Below the pieces are notes generated by a model. The model was not told where the DNA came from and did no database searches. It saw only the letters and a program-made list of their open reading frames with translations. Source: [Phormidium] sp. LEGE 05292 (lineage in GTDB: Bacteria; Cyanobacteriota; Cyanobacteriia; Cyanobacteriales; Aerosakkonemataceae). From it: a stretch of 64,000 nucleotides of DNA. The stretch lies in the NCBI RefSeq assembly GCF_015207735.1, contig NZ_JADEWG010000002.1, positions 1 through 64,000 of the forward strand, written 5' to 3'. The position numbers and the translations under genes were made by a program. How positions within the stretch are numbered: position 1 is the first letter of the stretch; each line of letters starts with the position of its first letter. This document shows, piece after piece, positions 9,056-17,741 of the stretch.

Positions 9056-11056
9056 ATGAATCAACAAACTAATCCCGCAGATCCTAATTCCATCAATTCT
9101 TCAACTACAGATATTGAAAATAGCAAGCCAATTGATGCCGAGCAAAGTAACAGCCATCCAACCCAGACATCGAAAGTTGAATCTTCTGCTAATTCAACCC
9201 CTTCTTCTTCAGGAAATGATATCGACTTCAACGAATTTGCTGGTTTCAATCCTCATGTTTCACTAACACTTGAAGCTCAATACCAACTCGCTCAAGATGA
9301 AGAGAAACCCTTACCTCCTCCTGTTTCTGAAAGAGGTATTCCACGAATGGTAGCGATGCTCTTGTTAACTGGGGGAGTGATATTACTGGGGCTGGTAATT
9401 TGGGAGTTTGTTAAACCCAGATCGGCTATCAAACCGATCGCTCAAACCACACCCAAGGAAACTAAAGAATCTCCCATTAAAGATGAAAAGCCAGAACTGC
9501 TGGCTAGGTTAGCTTATGTTGACCAACAGAAACTCGTAGCACAAAACCCAAAGACTGAGAAACAACCCCAAACAGAACCGGAAGCCAAACCAACTCCTCC
9601 CCCGGTTGCGGAACGATCGACTCCACGCCCAGCGCCTGCTAAGAGTCCGACACCCCCTCCCAGAACCATTGTCCGAACCGTCACCGTTCCTGCACCACCC
9701 CCACCGCCCAAGACTATTGTGCGAACGGTCACCGTTCCAGGGCCACCTCCGCCGCCGAAGGTTATTGTGCGAACTGTTACTGTTCCTGCGCCAGCCCCTA
9801 AACCCGCACCTGTTTCCACCCCCGAACTTACCCCCAAACCGATAGCAACTCCAGCGCCTACTACCGAAAAAGTTGACCCTTTCGAGCGCTGGAACCAGCT
9901 GGCGCAGTTGGGTCAAACCAGGGGAAACGTTGAAAACGATTCTTCTGTTGGACTCCAAAATGCTTCAACACCGACTGGCGCAGACACTCCTGGTTCTGAA
10001 CCACCGTTAATCTCTGAAATTCAGGTATCCTCAAAACCAACTGGTAAAGAACAAGCCTCGAACAGCATACTTACAAACAATACAGCGGTTCCCGTTACCG
10101 TTGACGATCGCCTGCCATCAGACACAGCTATACAATCGCGTCTTGGCGGCTCACAAGCAGAACTCAGTGCTGCGCGAGTGGCTCCACAGTCATCTATAAG
10201 TAGACTGGGACATATCGCAGATGAATCTGCCTCGTCTGGCTCTTTACCAACTTCTAGCGATCGCACTTCCGAATTTTTGACAGTTGCGATCGGCAATTCA
10301 CCACAAAACAAACAACCCGCACGCAACAATCTCTCACCAGGCGCGATCGGGATTCTGACTCGAACGCCCCAATCTTCAAAACCAACGGAAACGGCACAAG
10401 TAGCACTCGGAACTACAGCCTCTGGGACAGTATCCGTTCCCCTGCTGTGGGATGAAGATAGCCAGGAGCAGCTTTATAACCGATTTGCCATTACCTTAAC
10501 TGAAGACATTCTAGCGACAGACGGCTCAGCAGTATTAAAAGCTGGGACGGTCATTATTGCTAAAGCCAATCGGGTCGGTAAAGAAAACCGGATGGTACAA
10601 GCGAGTGCGATCGCAGCTGTATATACCGATGAATCGGGACAAGTCAAACAGCAAGAAATTCCTAATGGTGTAATGCAGATTGCAGGTGAAGATGGAGAAC
10701 CGTTGATTGCTAAAGGTTATCTCGATCCTGGTGATGATATTGCCAAACAAGATCTTCTGATTGCTCTGCTGTCTGGAGCGGGACGAGTCGGAGAAGTTTT
10801 AACCTCACCCAGAGTCAGAAGTCGCAGCAGTATTAGCAGCGGCGGGTTTTCCTCTGACACCATTACTGTAGAAAGCCGAGACCCTCAAATTTGGTCTGCC
10901 GTCCTCGATGGCTTTTTTACCCCTCTAGCCAAACGACTTGAAAAACGCTCCGATAAAGCGGTCGAAGAACTTTTAAATCGCCCCAATATTGCAATGCTTC
11001 CGAAAGGAACTAAGGTTTCGCTCGTTCTCAATAGTTTTCTCAACGTTAATCCATAA
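9056..11056 (+). CDS. virB10: VirB10/TrbI-like channel protein with Pro-rich linker
   Basis: The 666-residue product has a cytoplasmic N-terminus of about 97 residues, one membrane segment (98-119), a long Pro-rich periplasmic linker and a C-terminal VirB10-type domain (about 455-666). The linker carries three near-identical copies of IVRTVTVP separated by Pro runs (about 200-250). The C-terminal domain holds VPLLWDE, then 'FAITLTEDILATDGSAVLKAG', shortened here to its recognisable core LTEDI...LKAGT, the beta-barrel part of VirB10/TrbI. The protein should span both membranes and couple ATPase state to the outer-membrane pore. It comes before the VirB9-like gene, the reverse of the usual order. 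Confidence 0.8.
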   Translation: MNQQTNPADPNSINSSTTDIENSKPIDAEQSNSHPTQTSKVESSANSTPSSSGNDIDFNEFAGFNPHVSLTLEAQYQLAQDEEKPLPPPVSERGIPRMVAMLLLTGGVILLGLVIWEFVKPRSAIKPIAQTTPKETKESPIKDEKPELLARLAYVDQQKLVAQNPKTEKQPQTEPEAKPTPPPVAERSTPRPAPAKSPTPPPRTIVRTVTVPAPPPPPKTIVRTVTVPGPPPPPKVIVRTVTVPAPAPKPAPVSTPELTPKPIATPAPTTEKVDPFERWNQLAQLGQTRGNVENDSSVGLQNASTPTGADTPGSEPPLISEIQVSSKPTGKEQASNSILTNNTAVPVTVDDRLPSDTAIQSRLGGSQAELSAARVAPQSSISRLGHIADESASSGSLPTSSDRTSEFLTVAIGNSPQNKQPARNNLSPGAIGILTRTPQSSKPTETAQVALGTTASGTVSVPLLWDEDSQEQLYNRFAITLTEDILATDGSAVLKAGTVIIAKANRVGKENRMVQASAIAAVYTDESGQVKQQEIPNGVMQIAGEDGEPLIAKGYLDPGDDIAKQDLLIALLSGAGRVGEVLTSPRVRSRSSISSGGFSSDTITVESRDPQIWSAVLDGFFTPLAKRLEKRSDKAVEELLNRPNIAMLPKGTKVSLVLNSFLNVNP

Positions 11057-11061
11057 TAGCC

Positions 11062-11826
11062 ATGAAGACTTGCACGAAATTCCCCCATCTCCAAATTCTT
11101 GGTTGGTCTTTAGTAACAGCAGCGATCGCTGCTGGCACTTGCCCGATAACCACCTTAGCCCAATCATCAAGTGGTTATCGAATAGTAAATCGCGATGTTG
11201 CTGCTAATGGCGCGATCGATGTCAAAGTGTATCCAGGGCGAGCAAGTGCGATCGACTTCACCCAAACTGATGAAGTAGTTAGTTACGTAATGATTGCTGA
11301 CCCTTCTCGTCTCGTGTTCGGTACAGATACGGAATTATCAGACGGTCGCGCTAAAACTGTATTTTTGCGATCGATTCTACCATTGCGATTCCCTGGTGCT
11401 ACTACTGCCAAAATCACCAGCCTTTCCATAAAAACAGTGGACTCTAGAGGTAGACAGCGACTTTACACTTTTAACGTCGTACCAACCAATAATCGGCAAG
11501 ACCAATTGGGAATTCGGATTGCTACAGTTCAACAATCTGGAAATCCCCCTAGTTCGGATATTAGTACAGATCGAAGTATTAGAACATCAGAAGTAGAAAG
11601 AGGGTTGTCAATTGCGATCGCAAGAAGGTACACGACAGCTAATGACCCTGTTGTTTCTCAAGTGCAACAGTTTTTAGACAAACTGAGAAATCAAAACTTA
11701 TCCCCAATTGATGCTGCCCGAGAGGTGGGATTAGATTTCTCAGTAATTATTGAACTCGTCAAGATTGCCAAAGAAGAACCAGCTATTTCCTTGACTCCTA
11801 TTCCCGTTCAGGCATCCAGAGGGTAA
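11062..11826 (+). CDS. virB9: VirB9/TrbG-like secreted outer-membrane channel protein
   Basis: It begins five bases after the virB10-like stop. The 254-residue product has a signal peptide (about 1-34, ending near TTLAQ) and a beta-rich domain with VYPGRASAIDFTQTDEVV and MIADPSRLVF, which resembles the N-terminal VirB9/TrbG pattern where a hydrophobic strand follows 'G..t.I.f...e.v'. The C-terminal 80 residues are helical, unlike classical VirB9, whose C-terminus is a second beta domain. It probably partners the VirB10-like protein at the outer membrane. Confidence 0.65.
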   Translation: MKTCTKFPHLQILGWSLVTAAIAAGTCPITTLAQSSSGYRIVNRDVAANGAIDVKVYPGRASAIDFTQTDEVVSYVMIADPSRLVFGTDTELSDGRAKTVFLRSILPLRFPGATTAKITSLSIKTVDSRGRQRLYTFNVVPTNNRQDQLGIRIATVQQSGNPPSSDISTDRSIRTSEVERGLSIAIARRYTTANDPVVSQVQQFLDKLRNQNLSPIDAAREVGLDFSVIIELVKIAKEEPAISLTPIPVQASRG

Positions 11827-11898
11827 GGAGTGAGGTTAGGTTATCTGCCGAGGGTTAATTTTCTTTTCTAGTAGTTGATAGTTCCATTATCTTCAGAT

Positions 11899-12252
11899 AT
11901 GCAAATCTTCACAGCTTTCATCAATCTAATAAAAACTGCATTCGAGATGGGGCTATCAACTATCCTTAACAGGCTCGTTCGATTCAAACAGTTTATTCAA
12001 AGATTAAACGAAGGCTACAACGATTTCTTTCAAAGCTATTTAATTTGGCACTGGTTCTTTGTGGGGCTAGGAATTTTACTACTTTTACACGCATTCTTTA
12101 CTGGCAACATCCGGGGGATGATTGCTAATGCAGTCATTACTGCTTTTGTTTCCCCCATAGCACCGTTTAACAAAATTCCTGGATTGGTGCGATATCTAAC
12201 AATTGGGCTATTGACAATCGAACAGCTATTGGAATCCATCCGACTTAAGTGA
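11899..12252 (+). CDS. Small membrane protein at end of T4SS operon
   Basis: A TTG opens the frame at 11875, but ATG 11899 is preferred and gives 117 residues. An amphipathic N-terminal half is followed by a hydrophobic segment at about 50-70 and a second, weaker one at about 75-95. No family was recognised. It lies on the T4SS strand, 72 bases after the VirB9-like gene, so it may belong to the same transcript. Confidence 0.5.
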   Translation: MQIFTAFINLIKTAFEMGLSTILNRLVRFKQFIQRLNEGYNDFFQSYLIWHWFFVGLGILLLLHAFFTGNIRGMIANAVITAFVSPIAPFNKIPGLVRYLTIGLLTIEQLLESIRLK

Positions 12253-12347
12253 CATCTAACAAAGGTTTATCACTCCAGGCTGAACCATAAGTTATCAGGG
12301 CTGAGTTATCAACGAAAAAAGACGGACAAAGTGATTGAAAGAGGCTG

Positions 12348-14744
12348 ATGAGACATCTGACAAATAAGCTTAAAAAGAATTCGCCGCCTTTATCGCTGCG
12401 CTTACTCTTAACAGTTCCCTTTGCTCTTTTGATTACTGCATCCGTTGGGCTAACTGGGTGGATATCATTTATTGCCAGCAAGCAGACAATGAACGACTTG
12501 GTGGCACAGTTGCTTCAACAAGCAACTAAACGCATCTCGGAACCCTTGGACTACTTCGATAGTTTGCCTAATGCCAACCAGGTCGCTCAAGAGAGCGGAC
12601 AGTCTGTTTTGAAAGACCTACAAATCAGCCCTAATAGTCAAATTTTTATTATCAATTGTTCGGGAAAAATCATTGCTTACTCTACTCCTAGTACGAAAGA
12701 TATTCCCGATTATCTAGTTGCACAAAAATTAATTCATCAGCAAAATATCATTAAATATTCAGTCCAATTTTTGATAAAACATTTCGATAATTTATATGCG
12801 ATTGAAAAGAGTAAAACGCTCAATTTTACTGTTAATGGCGACAAACATTTACTCCAGGTCAAACCTTTTTCCGAATCGGGTTTGGAGAACAAGCACGGTA
12901 TAGATTGGTTAATTGTTGCTGTCGTCCCTGAAAGTGATTTTATGAACCAGGTGAACGCCAACACTCGCATCACGTTCGTGCTTTGTTTGTTAGCGTTAAT
13001 TCTCTCTATTGTACTGCTATTATTTATTTCTTTAAGAATCGAACTCAAACTATGGCGATTAATTGAGGCTACGCAAGCAATTGCTCAAGGAAACCTGAAC
13101 CAAGAGGTGTTAGGAAGTAATGTCGCCGAACTAGAATATCTAGCTCGTGCTTTCAACCAGATGAGCCAACAATTGCAAAAATATCGTTCTCAATCCGAGT
13201 ATTACTCCAATATCCTGGAACGGAGAGTCGAATCTAAAACTCGCCAACTAAAACAGAAAAACCGGGAACTCAAACTGGCAAAAAAGGTAGCTGAAGCGGC
13301 TAATCATGCTAAAACTACTTTCCTCGCTAATATGAGCCACGAATTGAGAACGCCACTTAATGTAATTCTTGGCTTTGTCCAACAGATGACTCGTCACGAG
13401 CTAACGACTCCCTCTCAGCAGTCAAGGCTGGATGTTATCAATCGAAGTGGCTCACATCTGTTAAAACTTATCAATAATATTTTGTCTCTGTCTAAAATTG
13501 AAGCGGGTCAGATGACGCTCGATGAAATCGCTTTTGACTTCTATGCTTTACTCGATGATATCGAACAGATGTTGTTGCCCAAAGCTAACTTGAAAGGTTT
13601 GCAATTAGTTTTCCAACGTTCTAAAAAAGTCCCGCAATATATACGGACTGACGAAAGCAAATTGCGCCAAGTTTTAATGAATCTTTTAGAAAATGCGATT
13701 AAATTTACTGACTCCGGCAGTGTTACACTTCAAGTTCAAGTAACTGACCGTTTACGTCTATCTCCTGACGAGCAATCGTCAAAAGTTAAAGCTTTACTTT
13801 TTTGTATTAGCGATACGGGTTCCGGTATTGCACGAGAGGAATTGGGGTCTTTATTTAAACCATTCGTACAAACCGAAACTGGTAGGCGCAGTCAAACCGG
13901 AACTGGATTGGGGCTGCCCATTAGTCGTCAATTTATTAAAATGATGAGTGGCGATATCCGAGTGAAAAGCCGATTAGGGCAAGGCACCGCTTTTCGGTTT
14001 TATATTCGAGTCGGTTTGGCTGAAGTTGGTGAAGTTAAAAATAACCTATCGCCTTCCAGAGTTATTGGTTTAGCACCTAACCAACAAAAGTATCGCATCT
14101 TGGTTGTTGATGACCAATGGGAAAATCGTTTGCTTTTAAGTGAGTGCTGTAAGGAAGTGGGTTTTCAAGTTTGGCAAGCATCTGATGGCAAAGAAGCTAT
14201 TGAGTTGTGGCAGCAACACAAACCTCACCTGATTTGGATGGATATTCGGATGCCGATAATGGATGGCTATCAAGCTACTCAATATATCAGAGAACAGCAA
14301 AACGGTGAAGAGACGGTGATTATTGCTTTGACGGCTAGCGCCTTTGATGTCAAGAGGGAAAAAGCTTTCAAGGTTGGTTGCAATGACTTTGTGGCTAAAC
14401 CTTTCCGAGAAGGGGTAATTTTTGAAAAGATGGCACTTTATTTGGGTGTTCGCTACGTCTACGAAGCGGAATCTTCCAATTTACAAGAGCAGCATCAGTT
14501 AGTTCAAAAGCTCACTCCTGAATCGCTTTCTGTGCTGCCTAAAGAGTTGCTAACTCAACTTCATCAAGCAGCGTCGCTTGGGGATGACCAAAAAGTTAAA
14601 GAACTGCTCGAGCAAATTCCCCAGTTGCAAAATCCACTCAAAATTGCACTTGCTCAATTGGTTGAAGATTTGCGATTGGACACTATCAGCGATTTAACCA
14701 AATTGTATGTTGAAACTGAAGGATTGGCATCAAAAGCGAGGTGA
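12348..14744 (+). CDS. Hybrid sensor histidine kinase with HAMP and receiver domains
   Basis: The 798-residue product has a membrane segment near 18-42, an extracytoplasmic sensor of about 160 residues, a second membrane segment near 205-230, a HAMP domain and linker helix (230-310), then a HisKA domain with the phospho-acceptor in MSHELRTPL (His about 331). ATPase motifs follow: NLLENAIKF (N box), DTGSGIA (G1) and TGTGLGLP (G2). A receiver domain (about 580-700) keeps VVDD, the acceptor Asp in WMDIRMP, the Thr/Ala switch ALTAS and the Lys in AKPF. A helical tail of about 80 residues is typical of cyanobacterial hybrid kinases. No response regulator gene is next to it. Confidence 0.95.
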   Translation: MRHLTNKLKKNSPPLSLRLLLTVPFALLITASVGLTGWISFIASKQTMNDLVAQLLQQATKRISEPLDYFDSLPNANQVAQESGQSVLKDLQISPNSQIFIINCSGKIIAYSTPSTKDIPDYLVAQKLIHQQNIIKYSVQFLIKHFDNLYAIEKSKTLNFTVNGDKHLLQVKPFSESGLENKHGIDWLIVAVVPESDFMNQVNANTRITFVLCLLALILSIVLLLFISLRIELKLWRLIEATQAIAQGNLNQEVLGSNVAELEYLARAFNQMSQQLQKYRSQSEYYSNILERRVESKTRQLKQKNRELKLAKKVAEAANHAKTTFLANMSHELRTPLNVILGFVQQMTRHELTTPSQQSRLDVINRSGSHLLKLINNILSLSKIEAGQMTLDEIAFDFYALLDDIEQMLLPKANLKGLQLVFQRSKKVPQYIRTDESKLRQVLMNLLENAIKFTDSGSVTLQVQVTDRLRLSPDEQSSKVKALLFCISDTGSGIAREELGSLFKPFVQTETGRRSQTGTGLGLPISRQFIKMMSGDIRVKSRLGQGTAFRFYIRVGLAEVGEVKNNLSPSRVIGLAPNQQKYRILVVDDQWENRLLLSECCKEVGFQVWQASDGKEAIELWQQHKPHLIWMDIRMPIMDGYQATQYIREQQNGEETVIIALTASAFDVKREKAFKVGCNDFVAKPFREGVIFEKMALYLGVRYVYEAESSNLQEQHQLVQKLTPESLSVLPKELLTQLHQAASLGDDQKVKELLEQIPQLQNPLKIALAQLVEDLRLDTISDLTKLYVETEGLASKAR

Positions 14745-14761
14745 AGCCACGATAATTTTTC

Positions 14762-15565
14762 TTATTTTTTCTTAGGATTGAAAACAGTGTCGATAGCTCT
14801 ATCGATTAATTCAATGGCTTCCTCGCCTGGGTAACTAGATACGGGGATTCTGCGGTTGGTTAATTTTGGTGGGTTAGTACCGTGTTTCGCTTGGTAATAA
14901 TCGTCAGCGAAACTTTGGATTAGCTGAATTTGGTCGGGATTACTTTTAATACCTTTTTCTTTCAATCTTTCTGCTATTGTCCAAGCTTTCTTTGATTTAG
15001 CGTTAGCTTTGTTGCTAGCTGAATTATGGTTTGAATGGTTAGAATTACTAGCCTCAGTCTCAGGTGATGAACCATTCTTTTGTTCAACATTATCGGTTGA
15101 ATTACCTGCTTGTTGAAAATACTCTTCTAAAATCGGGATAACCGAACGATACCACTTTAACTGTGGCCCTTGCCATTTGTTAGTTTTAGAAGAAGCTAGC
15201 AAACTGATACCATGTTCGCAGCCTGCTTCCGTGATTACCCAAATTCGCTTTTCGTCATTTCTTTCCTGGTATCCCAGCTTAGCTAATGCAGTGTTTACTT
15301 GCTCCGGTTTGATTTTAACGGTTAAGTTCTCTGTTAGTGTCGCCGCTAGTTCTGTGACGCTCATTCCCTCTTCTGGTAACGAGTGAGTTGCACCAATTAA
15401 AGATTTGGCTAATTCTGCCACTTCTTTAAGTTCGGGGTGCATGGCAGCTAAAGCATTGAACTTGAACTGAGCTATTGCGGCATTACTCAGTCCGGCATTT
15501 TCTAGCCAGCCTGATAGTTGGTCGATAGTTTGGACGGCAGTAGCAACCTGTTCGGGAGAAAGCAT
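14762..15565 (-). CDS. Winged-helix-like plasmid protein, unknown function
   Basis: The 267-residue product begins at ATG 15565. Residues about 65-130 (LAATLTE, then VNTALAKLGYQ, then WVITEAG) resemble a winged-helix domain such as the C-terminal domain of phage KilA-type antirepressors, where 'LG.....W..T..G' recurs. A low-complexity Asn/Ser linker (about 165-195) separates it from a helical tail with AERLKEKGIKSNPDQ. The sequence upstream of its start carries direct repeats and a DnaA-box-like site, so a replication or copy-control role is possible. That role is a guess from context. Confidence 0.5.
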   Translation of the reverse strand: MLSPEQVATAVQTIDQLSGWLENAGLSNAAIAQFKFNALAAMHPELKEVAELAKSLIGATHSLPEEGMSVTELAATLTENLTVKIKPEQVNTALAKLGYQERNDEKRIWVITEAGCEHGISLLASSKTNKWQGPQLKWYRSVIPILEEYFQQAGNSTDNVEQKNGSSPETEASNSNHSNHNSASNKANAKSKKAWTIAERLKEKGIKSNPDQIQLIQSFADDYYQAKHGTNPPKLTNRRIPVSSYPGEEAIELIDRAIDTVFNPKKK

Positions 15566-15893
15566 AAAGTAATCTTCTAGCTTTTCAACAGATTAAAGAC
15601 TATTCCGTTACAACAGTCCAGCTATCTGTAGAGCAAACTCTGACTTGAAGAAGATTTTGCCCAGGTTTGGAAGAAGAAATTGGCCAGCTTAAAATGTTTC
15701 GTTACTTAAATATTTCTCAAGCGTCAACTTTTCCTGTAGTCTGCCTGTATGTCATTTTCCGGCCTTTTTTGGAACGTAAAGTTGACCATCTGTTTTTGGA
15801 ACGTAAAGTTGGCCATATTGACCAATTTCTTCTTTAAGTTACACAAACTTATCCACGCTTTTTGTGCGCCATGGCGCACAAAGTCACTCACCC
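15566..15893. other. Gene-free stretch with direct repeats, DnaA-box-like site and palindrome
   Basis: Two copies of TTTTTGGAACGTAAAGTTG plus RCCAT lie at 15766-15789 and 15793-15816, 27 bases apart. A partial inverted copy (GTCAACTTTT) is near 15723. TTATCCACG at 15849-15857 is close to the DnaA box consensus TTATCCACA. A perfect 22-base palindrome with core GTGCGCCATGGCGCAC occupies 15861-15882. Tandem repeats, a DnaA box and a palindrome together are usual at iteron-type plasmid origins. They could also be remnants of transposon ends, because an IS607 remnant and a broken gene lie next to them. Confidence 0.45.
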
Positions 15894-16115
15894 TTAAGGG
15901 CCATCTCCTCTGACATAACCAAGCTCCACCAACGCCGTCAATAATTCCAGTTCAAACCGCTGATAAGCTGAAACCTCTCGCAACCGTTCCAATCTTACCC
16001 GTTCGCCAATAGCATCAAAAAAATCCGCCACCTTTCTTTTCCCTCGCCGCTTGTCACCCACAACATTTCTGTAAGCTTGTGACAAAACCACTTTCGGGTC
16101 GAAAATACCTTCCAC
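15894..16115 (-). pseudogene. C-terminal fragment of DUF4276-type (TOPRIM-like) protein
   Basis: The 73-residue remnant reads EGIFDPKVVLSQAYRNVV near its start and ERVRLERLREVSAYQRFELE near its end, the usual closing pattern of DUF4276 proteins ('DPK..L', then 'i.lerLr...sfq.F...l..al..lGy'). Its N-terminal partner is at 17566-17737 on the other side of an IS607-type element. About 70 residues of the usual middle are absent from both pieces, so insertion was accompanied or followed by a deletion. Confidence 0.65.
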
Positions 16116-16117
16116 CT

Positions 16118-16345
16118 CGAGATAGAGTAACGAGGTTTGGGCTAAACTACATCAAACTTCTGTTGTCGGCAACAGGTAAAAGGTTGGAAATTGTAAACGA
16201 TGCAGACAACGGAAAAGATGAGTTGATGCAGGACTTAGTATCTGTAATCACTTCATTCGTGCAACGAATTTATGGATTAAGGAGAGCCAAAAGAAAAACC
16301 GAAAAAATTATGGCCCAACTACACAATAATGGGGGAGAAGAATGA
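16118..16345 (+). pseudogene. C-terminal fragment of IS607-family serine recombinase TnpA
   Basis: The fragment begins at RDRVTRFGLNYI, which corresponds to the end of the catalytic domain ('DRLtRFG.e.l') of IS607 TnpA. It keeps the C-terminal ELMQDLVSVITSFVQRIYG and the following basic helix. The catalytic Ser and the N-terminal helix-turn-helix are missing, so this copy cannot transpose by itself. An open frame extends upstream to 16079, but that part reads through the antisense DUF4276 remnant. Confidence 0.75.
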
Positions 16346-17565
16346 GATTAGTGGAGCGTCATGTTATAAAGATAGGTCATCAATTCTATAAAGAAATAGA
16401 TGATTTGGCGTGGCGTTCCAAGAATCTTTACAATTATGCCAATTACTTAGTGAGGCAGTCATTTATTGGGGAAGGTAAATATCTGAATAATGCTGCTATC
16501 TTTCATTTAGTAAAGCATCATGAGTCATACAGTGCAATACCTCGAAAAGTTAGTAATCAGGTATTAATGGTGCTACATCGAAACTGGAAATCGTTCTTTG
16601 AGGCACAGAAGTCTTACAAACGAAATCCCTCAAGGTTCAAAAGTCGTCCGAAGTTACCTAAGTACAAAGATAAAGACAAGGGACGAAACATTGTAATTTA
16701 CGAACTGGGAGCGATTTCTAAACCTTTGCTAAGAAAGGGGGTTATTAAGTTATCTCAAACCGAAATCACAATTCCAACAAAGGCAACCGATGTCAAAGAA
16801 GTACGCCTTATTCCTCAATGTGGACGGTATGTAATTGAAGTAGTTTATTTCCAAGAAATCAAACCACTTCAGTTAAACCCTGATTGGGTAGCAGGTATCG
16901 ATATTGGATTAGATAATTTAGCAGCGTTAACTTCAAACAAGCTAGGGTTTAAACCTATTCTTGTTAAGGGACGACCACTAAAATCTATCAACCAGCAATA
17001 CAATAAAAGCAGATCTATTCTGCAATCTCAACTCAAGGGTAATACTAAAACATCAAAACGTATTCAAGCATTAACTTGTCAACGTAACAACCGAGTAGAC
17101 AACTATCTACACAATGCTAGTAGATGGATTATTGATTATTTGGTGAGGGAAGGAATTGGGATATTGGTTATTGGAAAAAATGACCAATGGAAGCAAGAAA
17201 TTAATTTAGGTGCCACAACTAATCAGAACTTCGTAAGTATTCCTCATGCTCGATTTATTGAGCAGTTAAAATACAAAGCTGAATTAGTTGGGATGACCGT
17301 TTTAGTTAATGAAGAAAGTTATACTTCTGCTTCATCGTTCTTGGATTTAGATCCAATTCCGGTAAGGAGCGAAGGTGCAAAACACACCTTTAGTGGTAAA
17401 CGGATTAAAAGAGCTTGGTATAAATCAAAGAATGGAAAACTCATTCATGCAGATATCAACGCCAGTCTCAATATCACAAGAAAGGTAGTCCCTGCGGCTT
17501 TTAGCTTAGGGATAGTGGGTATTGCAGTTTACCCTTCTCGGATCACTCCGGGTAAAGTAGCTTAG
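16342..17565 (+). CDS. tnpB: TnpB-type RuvC nuclease, variant active site
   Basis: The 407-residue product starts inside the stop of the tnpA fragment (ATGA overlap). An N-terminal helix-turn-helix-like part is followed by a RuvC fold: GIDIGLDNLAAL carries the first catalytic Asp (about 187), and HADINASLNI carries the last (about 370). Where most TnpB proteins have the second acidic residue, this one reads LVIGKNDQW with no Glu, and an EES appears later before YTS. The usual CxxC...CxxC zinc knuckle after YTS is replaced by ASSFLDLDP. TnpB is an RNA-guided DNA nuclease that favours element retention; here the partner transposase is broken. Confidence 0.85.
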   Translation: MRLVERHVIKIGHQFYKEIDDLAWRSKNLYNYANYLVRQSFIGEGKYLNNAAIFHLVKHHESYSAIPRKVSNQVLMVLHRNWKSFFEAQKSYKRNPSRFKSRPKLPKYKDKDKGRNIVIYELGAISKPLLRKGVIKLSQTEITIPTKATDVKEVRLIPQCGRYVIEVVYFQEIKPLQLNPDWVAGIDIGLDNLAALTSNKLGFKPILVKGRPLKSINQQYNKSRSILQSQLKGNTKTSKRIQALTCQRNNRVDNYLHNASRWIIDYLVREGIGILVIGKNDQWKQEINLGATTNQNFVSIPHARFIEQLKYKAELVGMTVLVNEESYTSASSFLDLDPIPVRSEGAKHTFSGKRIKRAWYKSKNGKLIHADINASLNITRKVVPAAFSLGIVGIAVYPSRITPGKVA

Positions 17566-17737
17566 GATATTTGTCCATAAATCTACTAACTGTAAACAAT
17601 CCCAATACCTCTCCCACCTCAATACTAGAGCGAGCTAACCGCAAACATAACTCCTCTGTAGCACGACGCAAAACAGGAGGGAAAAATCGATAGTCAGTTG
17701 GCCCTTCGGCAAACAAAGCCAGTCCCAAATAGCGCAT
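17566..17737 (-). pseudogene. N-terminal fragment of DUF4276-type (TOPRIM-like) protein
   Basis: ATG 17737 has GGGAGA eight bases upstream, and the AAA ATPase stop lies just before it, so translation was probably coupled. The fragment reads MRYLGLALFAEGPTDYRFF, the opening of DUF4276/TOPRIM-like proteins where 'vEG.TD..f' holds the acidic residue of the TOPRIM fold. After about 45 residues the homology ends at the IS607 right end. The C-terminal piece is at 15894-16115. Confidence 0.7.
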
Positions 17738-17741
17738 AGGG

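Larger units (their letters stand above)
16118..17575 (+). mobile_element. IS607-type element, left end truncated
   Basis: The element has a truncated serine-recombinase tnpA followed by an intact-looking tnpB with a four-base overlap. Its left boundary is inside the tnpA reading frame, where tnpA coding meets the DUF4276 remnant. Its right end is within a few tens of bases after the tnpB stop at 17565. IS607 elements lack inverted repeats and make no target duplication, so the exact ends cannot be drawn from sequence alone. It splits the DUF4276 gene. Confidence 0.65.

Noticed and set aside
9509-9958. Long antisense frames opposite the VirB10 linker.
   Set aside because: They result from the Pro-codon repeats of the linker; composition (Gly/Arg-rich) is a shadow effect.
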